Shown here: positions 59,517 to 64,000 of the stretch, in pieces
Layout: each line of letters starts with the position of its first letter
Position numbering within the stretch: position 1 is the stretch's first letter
NCBI RefSeq assembly: GCF_004322855.1
Contig: NZ_CP036402.1
Span: forward strand, 2,046,001-2,110,000
DNA length: 64,000 nt
Source of the DNA: Egibacter rhizosphaerae
Lineage (GTDB): Bacteria; Actinomycetota; Nitriliruptoria; Euzebyales; Egibacteraceae
Direction: 5' to 3'
The notes under the pieces: model-generated
Told to the model about the DNA's origin: nothing
The model's database searches: none
What the model saw: the letters and a program-made list of their open reading frames with translations, nothing else
Translations under genes and position numbers: made by a program

Positions 59517-60859
59517 GGCCGGACCTCCGATGCGCCCGCTGGCCGGACCTCCTGGGCGCCCGCGGAGGGGACGACGCCCCGCACCAGCACCACCGGATTC
59601 TGCGCGGAGAGACGGCGGGCCTCTCCCAGCGGCGCCAGACGCGCGGACTGCAGCTGCGTGCCGTCGACGGTGTAGCCCGCCGCGGTGAGCGCCTCCCCCG
59701 CCGGTGCGACGCGCTCGAGCGCGGCCACCGCCGTCACGATCACCCGGGGCCCTCGCGCCGCGCAAGCGCCCACGACCTCGGCGATCTCACGGCCTCCCCC
59801 GCCGACGAAGACCGCATCCGGGTCGGGCAGGTCGGCGAGCGCTCCCGGGGCCGCGCCCTCCCGCGCGTCGACGGGCACCCCGTGGGCCGCCGCGTTCGCG
59901 CGCGCCCGGGCCACCTGTCCCGGGTCGCGGTCGAGCGCCACCGCTGCAGCGCCGAGGCGCGCGCACTCGACCGCCACGGCCCCCGAGCCCGCGCCGACGT
60001 CCCACACGAGGTCGCCCAGGCCGGGACCCAGCCATGCGAGCGCCAGGGCACGCACCTCCGCTTTGGTGATCATCCCGTCGCGGTGATCGAACGCCTCCTC
60101 GGGCAGCGCCCAGGCGGTGGGGGTTTCCCGCTCGGGGGTCGCCCACGACCGTGTGCGACCCGCGCCGGTCTCCGGCGACTCGTCGGTGAGCACGACGACG
60201 TTCGGCTCGTGCCACGCGCCGGCGTCGAGCCAGGCGGCGGGCCAGGCCGGTCCGGGGGAGGCCGGTCCGGGGGAGGCCGGGGTGCGCGCGGTGTGCACCC
60301 GGGCGTCGGTGCTGCCGAGCCGCTCGCCGACGACGGCGCGTCGGGGCCGCGCGTCGAGGCCGCCGAGCAGCTCGGCGGGACCGAACGCGGGTCCGGTGAG
60401 CACCACGGCCTTGGCCAGCCGCCGGCAGGCGTGCAGCACCGGTCGCGGGTCGCGGCCGTGCGCGGACAGGACGACCGCGTCGTCCCACGGCTCCCCCGCC
60501 GCCGCGCACACCGCCTGCACCGAGGAGAGCGCGGGCTCGACGGTGATCGCGTCCGGTTCGGGCCACCGCGTGCGCACCGCACGCAGCACGCCGAAGAAGC
60601 CCGGATCGCCCGAGGCCAGCACGACGGTCGGCCCGGGCCGGTCGCCCGCGACGTCGAGGCCAGCGAGGTCCCCGCCGATCGGGAGCTGCTCGGTCCCGGT
60701 GGGCACGAGCGGCGCGATCGCTGCGCGCTGGCGGTCGCTGCCGACCACGACGGCCGCCCGCTCCAGCGCGGCGCGAGCACCCGCGGACAGACCCGCGACA
60801 GGGTCGTCGTGGGCGCACGAGAGGCCGATCACCGTGCACGATTCGGTCGCAGTGCTCAC
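59513..60859 (-). CDS. cobL: precorrin-6Y C5,15-methyltransferase (decarboxylating)
   Basis: A 448-residue CbiE-CbiT fusion. The N-terminal tetrapyrrole methyltransferase domain begins CTVIGLSCAHDDP and has VVLASGDPGFFGVLRAV. The C-terminal CbiT-like Rossmann methyltransferase has MITKAEVRALALAWL and DLVWDVGAGSGAVAVECA. It methylates C5 and C15 and decarboxylates the acetate side chain. The Pro-rich linker contains a short duplicated SPGPA motif. The GTG start overlaps the cbiD stop (GTGA). The last residues repeat EVRPAGA. It is translationally coupled to both neighbours. Confidence 0.94.
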   Translation of the reverse strand: MSTATESCTVIGLSCAHDDPVAGLSAGARAALERAAVVVGSDRQRAAIAPLVPTGTEQLPIGGDLAGLDVAGDRPGPTVVLASGDPGFFGVLRAVRTRWPEPDAITVEPALSSVQAVCAAAGEPWDDAVVLSAHGRDPRPVLHACRRLAKAVVLTGPAFGPAELLGGLDARPRRAVVGERLGSTDARVHTARTPASPGPASPGPAWPAAWLDAGAWHEPNVVVLTDESPETGAGRTRSWATPERETPTAWALPEEAFDHRDGMITKAEVRALALAWLGPGLGDLVWDVGAGSGAVAVECARLGAAAVALDRDPGQVARARANAAAHGVPVDAREGAAPGALADLPDPDAVFVGGGGREIAEVVGACAARGPRVIVTAVAALERVAPAGEALTAAGYTVDGTQLQSARLAPLGEARRLSAQNPVVLVRGVVPSAGAQEVRPAGASEVRP

Positions 60860-62130
60860 GCTGCGCCTCCCCGCACGGGGGTGTCCCAGCCGGCGCTCGC
60901 GGCGACGAGCCCGAACGAGTCGAAGTCCACGAGCGCGACATGGGCCACCAGGGCACCGTCGACGAACCGGGCGAGGTTGTCGGCCACCCGGTCGCACAGC
61001 CGCGTCCCGACCGCACCGACGAGCCCCGCATCCGTCCACAGTTCGTAGGCGTGGCGGCCGGTGTTCGCCTCCTCGACCGCGGCGACGGTCTCCGCGGGTC
61101 CGCCCGCCTCGGCGGTGAGGCACGCGAGGATCGCCGGGTCGACCTTGGAGCGGGTCCAGTGGGTCATCATCACGCCGGCCGCGAGCTTGGCGAGCTTGCC
61201 GGCCATCCCGACGAACCGCACGGTCTCGAGGCCGTGCTCGACCGCCCGGCGGAGCGCCGCACCGGTGAAGTCGCCGACCTCTACGAACGCGGCTTCGGGC
61301 AGGTCCGGCAGCAGGCGCATCGCGGCGCGCTCGCTGCGCCCGCCGGTCGCGAGCACCACCTGCCGGCCGCCCTGGGTGGCGAGCACGTCGATCTGCTGCT
61401 CCACCGACGCGCGCCACGACGCGGTCGAGAACGGGCGCACCACCCCGGTCGTGCCGAGGATCGAGATCCCGCCGACGATACCGAGCCGCTTGTTCGTGGT
61501 CTTCTTGGCCATCTGCTCGCCGCCGGGCACCGAGATCACGCACCGCAGCGCCGCCGCGGGCAGGATCTCGCCGACGCTCCCGCCGATCATCCTGCGCGGC
61601 ACGGCGTTGATCGCCGGACCCCCGACCTCGAGGCCGAGCCCCGGCTTGGTGACCGTGCCGACGCCCTCGCCGGCCGCGAACGCGAGCGAGGGCTCGCGGA
61701 CCGCGTCGGTGCGGGCCGCGTCAGGGGCGACCGCGTCAGGGGCGACCGTGTCAGGGGAGCGTTCGAGCCGCACGGTGACGTGTGCTCCGTCGGTCACGTC
61801 CGGATCGTCGCCCGCGTCCTTCACGACCACGGCCTCCGCCCATCCGGGCGGGTCGCGGTCGTCGCGCGCGGTCGAGGACACGGGCAGCGCGACGCGCAGG
61901 CGGCCCTCGAACGGCTCGGGGAGCGCCACGTCGACTTCGCGGGGAACGGCCCGGCCCGCGAGCTGCAGTGCCGCGGCCTTCGCCGCGACCGCCGCGCACG
62001 TGCCGGTCGTCCAGCCGGTGCGGCGTGCCTCCGGCCGGTCCTTGGCCGTGCGCGGCAGGTCCGGTTCTCGCAGTGGCGGGGCCGCTGCGCGTCCGGCGTC
62101 GCGATCCGTCGGCTCGCTCACCGCGCTCAC
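60856..62130 (-). CDS. cbiD: cobalt-precorrin-5B C1-methyltransferase
   Basis: A 424-residue CbiD enzyme, methylating C1 in the early-cobalt (anaerobic-type) route. Family motifs: RTGWTTGTCAAVAAKAA near the N-terminus, VGTVTKPGLGLEVGGPAINAVPR, GISILGTTGVV and GMAGKLAKLAAG. The presence of CbiD, CbiG and CbiX together defines this route rather than the oxygen-dependent one. GTG 62130 overlaps the cobM stop (GTGA); an in-frame GTG three codons later is possible. A short repeated DAVAPD segment lies in a variable loop. Confidence 0.95.
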   Translation of the reverse strand: MSAVSEPTDRDAGRAAAPPLREPDLPRTAKDRPEARRTGWTTGTCAAVAAKAAALQLAGRAVPREVDVALPEPFEGRLRVALPVSSTARDDRDPPGWAEAVVVKDAGDDPDVTDGAHVTVRLERSPDTVAPDAVAPDAARTDAVREPSLAFAAGEGVGTVTKPGLGLEVGGPAINAVPRRMIGGSVGEILPAAALRCVISVPGGEQMAKKTTNKRLGIVGGISILGTTGVVRPFSTASWRASVEQQIDVLATQGGRQVVLATGGRSERAAMRLLPDLPEAAFVEVGDFTGAALRRAVEHGLETVRFVGMAGKLAKLAAGVMMTHWTRSKVDPAILACLTAEAGGPAETVAAVEEANTGRHAYELWTDAGLVGAVGTRLCDRVADNLARFVDGALVAHVALVDFDSFGLVAASAGWDTPVRGGAA

Positions 62131-62981
62131 CCGGTCCCCGAGCCGCCGGGATCCGTCGCCCGAACCGCGGGACCGAGACGGGAATGATGGCGGAAGCCGG
62201 GGTCGTAGAGGTGGCTGCGCGTCGCGCCGGGTGTCGCACCGATCGCGTCGCCGACGAGCACGAGCGTGTGGCGGACGTACCCGCCGGCCCGCAGCGTGGC
62301 CGCGAGCTCGTCGAGCCGACAGCGGTGCACGGCCTCGTCCGGCCACGTCACGCGGTACACCACGGCGCACGGCGTCTCCGGCGGGTAGCCGCCGGCGCGC
62401 AGCTCGGCCTCGAGCCGCTTGCTGCGCTTGGCCGAGAGGAAGAGCGCCATCGTGGTGCCGTGCGCCGCGAAGGCGCGGACGTCCTCGCCCTCGGGCATCG
62501 GTGTGGCCGTTGCCAGGCGGGTGAGGATCGTCGACTGCGCCACTTCCGGCACGGTCAGCTCGGCACCGAGGGCTGCCGCGGCGGCTCCCAGGGAGGAGAC
62601 ACCGGCGACCACCTCCCAGTCGAGGTCGCGGACGGCGACCTCGGCGAGCTGTTCCACGAGCGCTCCGTACAGGCTCGGATCGCCGGACGCCAGGCGTGCG
62701 ACGTGCAGCCCCTCGGCTCGGGCGCGGTCGTAGACGTCGGCAAGTCCCTCCAGGGTCTGCGCCCGCGAGTCGAGGACCTCGGCATCGGGAGGCGCGTGGG
62801 TGGTGACCTCGGCGGGCACGAGGCTGCCGGGGTAGATGACCACGTCGGCCGCGGCGATGCGATCGCGGCCCCGGAGGGTGAGCAGGTCGGGCGCCCCCGG
62901 CCCCGCGCCCACGAAGGTCACCCGACCGCGAGGAGCGGCCTCGGGCGTGACGCCGTTACTGGCATGGGCGGGCGTCCTCAC
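62127..62981 (-). CDS. cobM: precorrin-4 C11-methyltransferase
   Basis: A 284-residue tetrapyrrole methylase (CobM/CbiF). It begins GRVTFVGAGPGAPDLLTLRG and has IYPGSLVPAEV, RLASGDPSLYGALVEQ and the ALFLSAKR block. It adds a methyl group to C11 of (cobalt-)precorrin-4. The GTG start has GGAGGTG upstream and overlaps the cobI stop by four bases. The C-terminal extension (about 30 residues, ending TDPGGSGTG) is unconserved. Confidence 0.95.
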   Translation of the reverse strand: MRTPAHASNGVTPEAAPRGRVTFVGAGPGAPDLLTLRGRDRIAAADVVIYPGSLVPAEVTTHAPPDAEVLDSRAQTLEGLADVYDRARAEGLHVARLASGDPSLYGALVEQLAEVAVRDLDWEVVAGVSSLGAAAAALGAELTVPEVAQSTILTRLATATPMPEGEDVRAFAAHGTTMALFLSAKRSKRLEAELRAGGYPPETPCAVVYRVTWPDEAVHRCRLDELAATLRAGGYVRHTLVLVGDAIGATPGATRSHLYDPGFRHHSRLGPAVRATDPGGSGTG

Positions 62982-63718
62982 GAGGCACCTCCGGTTCGGG
63001 GGCAGGACGGGCCCGGCACGAGCACCGTCGAGAAGTAGGGCGCCGGCCCGTCGTCGGGGAGGTCGAGCCGTTGGTGCACGCCGCCGAGGTCTGAACCGAC
63101 CACCGCGTCCCCCTCGCGACCGGCACGCCGGAGCGCGCGGCGCAGCGCCGGGAGGTGCCGGCCCGCCTTGTAGACGACCACGGGCCCGCCGTCCGCGAGC
63201 GCCTCCTCGAGCCTGGTCCAGTTGTCGGGCTCGCCCTCGGGCGGGCGCGCGAGCGGGATCCAGGTGAGCGATTCGTCGCCGACCGCCAGCACGGCGCCCG
63301 TCCGGGAGGCGAGATCCTGCGCGGCGGTGATGCCCGGCACACTCGAGATCTGCGCCCGGGGGCGCCGCGCGTGCACCTCCGCGGCCAGCGGCGTGAAGGT
63401 CGCGTAGAGGTGGGGATCCCCGAGCGTCGCGAACGTCACCGTGCGGCCAGCGTCCAAGTGTGCGACGACGATCGAGGCGCTCTCGTCGACCGCGGGGCCT
63501 CGCTCGCTCGCGTCGCCACCGAGCGCGAACGGGAGCCGCTCGACGCGCGCGGGCACGACGTGGGCGGCGACGACCTGCTCCGCCCGGCCCGGCCCGCCGT
63601 CGCGGCTCGCGGGGACGGTCACGACGTCGGCGCGCGCGAGGGTGCGCACCGCGCGAACGGTGAGCAACTCCGGGTCCCCCGGGCCCACACCGACGCCGAC
63701 GAGCCATGAACCGCTCAC
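62978..63718 (-). CDS. cobI: precorrin-2 C20-methyltransferase
   Basis: A 246-residue CobI/CbiL tetrapyrrole methylase, acting on (cobalt-)precorrin-2 at C20. Conserved parts: WLVGVGVGPGDPELLTVRAV, FATLGDPHLYATF and the substrate-loop SVPGITAAQDLASRTG. The length is typical. The GTG at 63718 overlaps the stop of cbiA (GTGA), so translation is coupled to the gene upstream. It precedes cobM in pathway and operon order. Confidence 0.95.
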   Translation of the reverse strand: MSGSWLVGVGVGPGDPELLTVRAVRTLARADVVTVPASRDGGPGRAEQVVAAHVVPARVERLPFALGGDASERGPAVDESASIVVAHLDAGRTVTFATLGDPHLYATFTPLAAEVHARRPRAQISSVPGITAAQDLASRTGAVLAVGDESLTWIPLARPPEGEPDNWTRLEEALADGGPVVVYKAGRHLPALRRALRRAGREGDAVVGSDLGGVHQRLDLPDDGPAPYFSTVLVPGPSCPRTGGAS

Positions 63719-64000
63719 GGCGCCACCCTCCGCCGGCCGCCCCTCGCGCGGGCTCCTCGCATCACCCGCGCGGCCACGGCCGGGGTCGCGGACCAGTGGG
63801 TGTGCAAGTAGCTCGCGTGCACCGAGCCGGCGACGAAGCCCTCCGGGCGGTCGTCGAGGTGCCACGCGGGCTGCGCGCCCACGCCGGGGGCGATGCGGGT
63901 CCGGTGGAACTCGTGGCCGCGGCTGCGCTCCCCGGCGTGCCACGCGACCGAGTCGGTGGCGGCCGTCGCCTCACGGTAGCCGAGCACGAGCTTCTCGGTC
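63715..64000 (-). CDS. cbiA: cobyrinate a,c-diamide synthase (CbiA/CobB), C-terminal part
   Basis: The last 95 codons of a gene that continues past the right edge. The fragment shows the end of the glutamine amidotransferase domain: VLGYREATAATDS, GERSRGHEFHRTRI (the catalytic triad region) and GSVHASYLHTHW, the typical CbiA/CobB C-terminus. The enzyme amidates the a and c side chains using glutamine and ATP. CobQ (cobyric acid synthase) shares the domain but usually has a different ending. It is the first visible gene of the leftward operon. Confidence 0.82.
   Translation of the reverse strand, partial: TEKLVLGYREATAATDSVAWHAGERSRGHEFHRTRIAPGVGAQPAWHLDDRPEGFVAGSVHASYLHTHWSATPAVAARVMRGARARGGRRRVAP

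Overview
The window is very GC-rich (about 70 % or more by eye) and its gene content is actinobacterial. Supporting evidence includes a mycothiol-type maleylpyruvate isomerase/DinB protein, a DUF222-HNH (13E12-type) nuclease, a MerR-TipAS regulator, cell-wall-binding-2 (CWB2) surface proteins, a subtilisin-inhibitor-like lipoprotein, GTG/TTG starts and several likely leaderless promoters. CWB2 proteins together with an early-cobalt-insertion cobalamin operon fit a deep-branching actinobacterium such as the Nitriliruptoria, but that placement is only an inference. No tRNA or rRNA gene, insertion sequence, phage or CRISPR array was found.

Layout. 0-5.3 kb: ilvE, a LysR regulator divergent from an EamA-type exporter, and a serine beta-lactamase-like gene broken by an in-frame TAG. 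5.3-14.6 kb: hrpA helicase, a decayed glutamine-synthetase-family gene, a possible papain-fold protein of unknown function, pgi and aconitase. 14.8-20.3 kb: a large secreted beta-helix/CWB2 protein, a methyltransferase and the HNH protein. 20.5-28.1 kb: a GntR-headed operon with a complete branched-chain-type ABC transporter (livJHMGF), a CE4 deacetylase/imidase-like hydrolase and an asparaginase, which looks like uptake and breakdown of an amide or imide. 28.2-36.1 kb: a SigZ-like sigma factor divergent from an ArsO-like flavoprotein and MFS pair, then a tyrosine phosphatase, DinB protein, MerR-TipAS regulator, alkyltransferase-like protein, and a BNR beta-propeller coupled to a MoaD/ThiS-like protein.

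36.1-45.6 kb: a second CWB2 protein with an M23-like tail, an Hsp15-like S4 protein, a patatin lipase, two small membrane/transport genes, a cupin, lipoproteins, and a secreted protein made mostly of acidic proline-rich pentapeptides that separate two copies of a short hydrophobic motif. 45.7-50.0 kb: a tandem glycine riboswitch controlling gcvT-gcvP. 50.1-53.5 kb: a frameshifted dihydrofolate-reductase-like gene, a membrane diguanylate cyclase and a NicO-type Ni/Co transporter. 53.5-64.0 kb: a leftward, tightly overlapping cobalamin operon (cbiA, cobI, cobM, cbiD, cobL, a cbiG-cobJ-cobH fusion, cbiX, a cobU-cobD fusion, cbiZ), cut by the right edge.

Five genes carry apparent lesions: two in-frame TAG codons, three frameshifts, and one of the frameshifted genes also has a large internal deletion. 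TAG is an ordinary terminator for many intact genes here, so recoding is unlikely. The lesions are either real decay or base-level sequence errors, except the glutamine-synthetase deletion, which is hard to explain as a base error.
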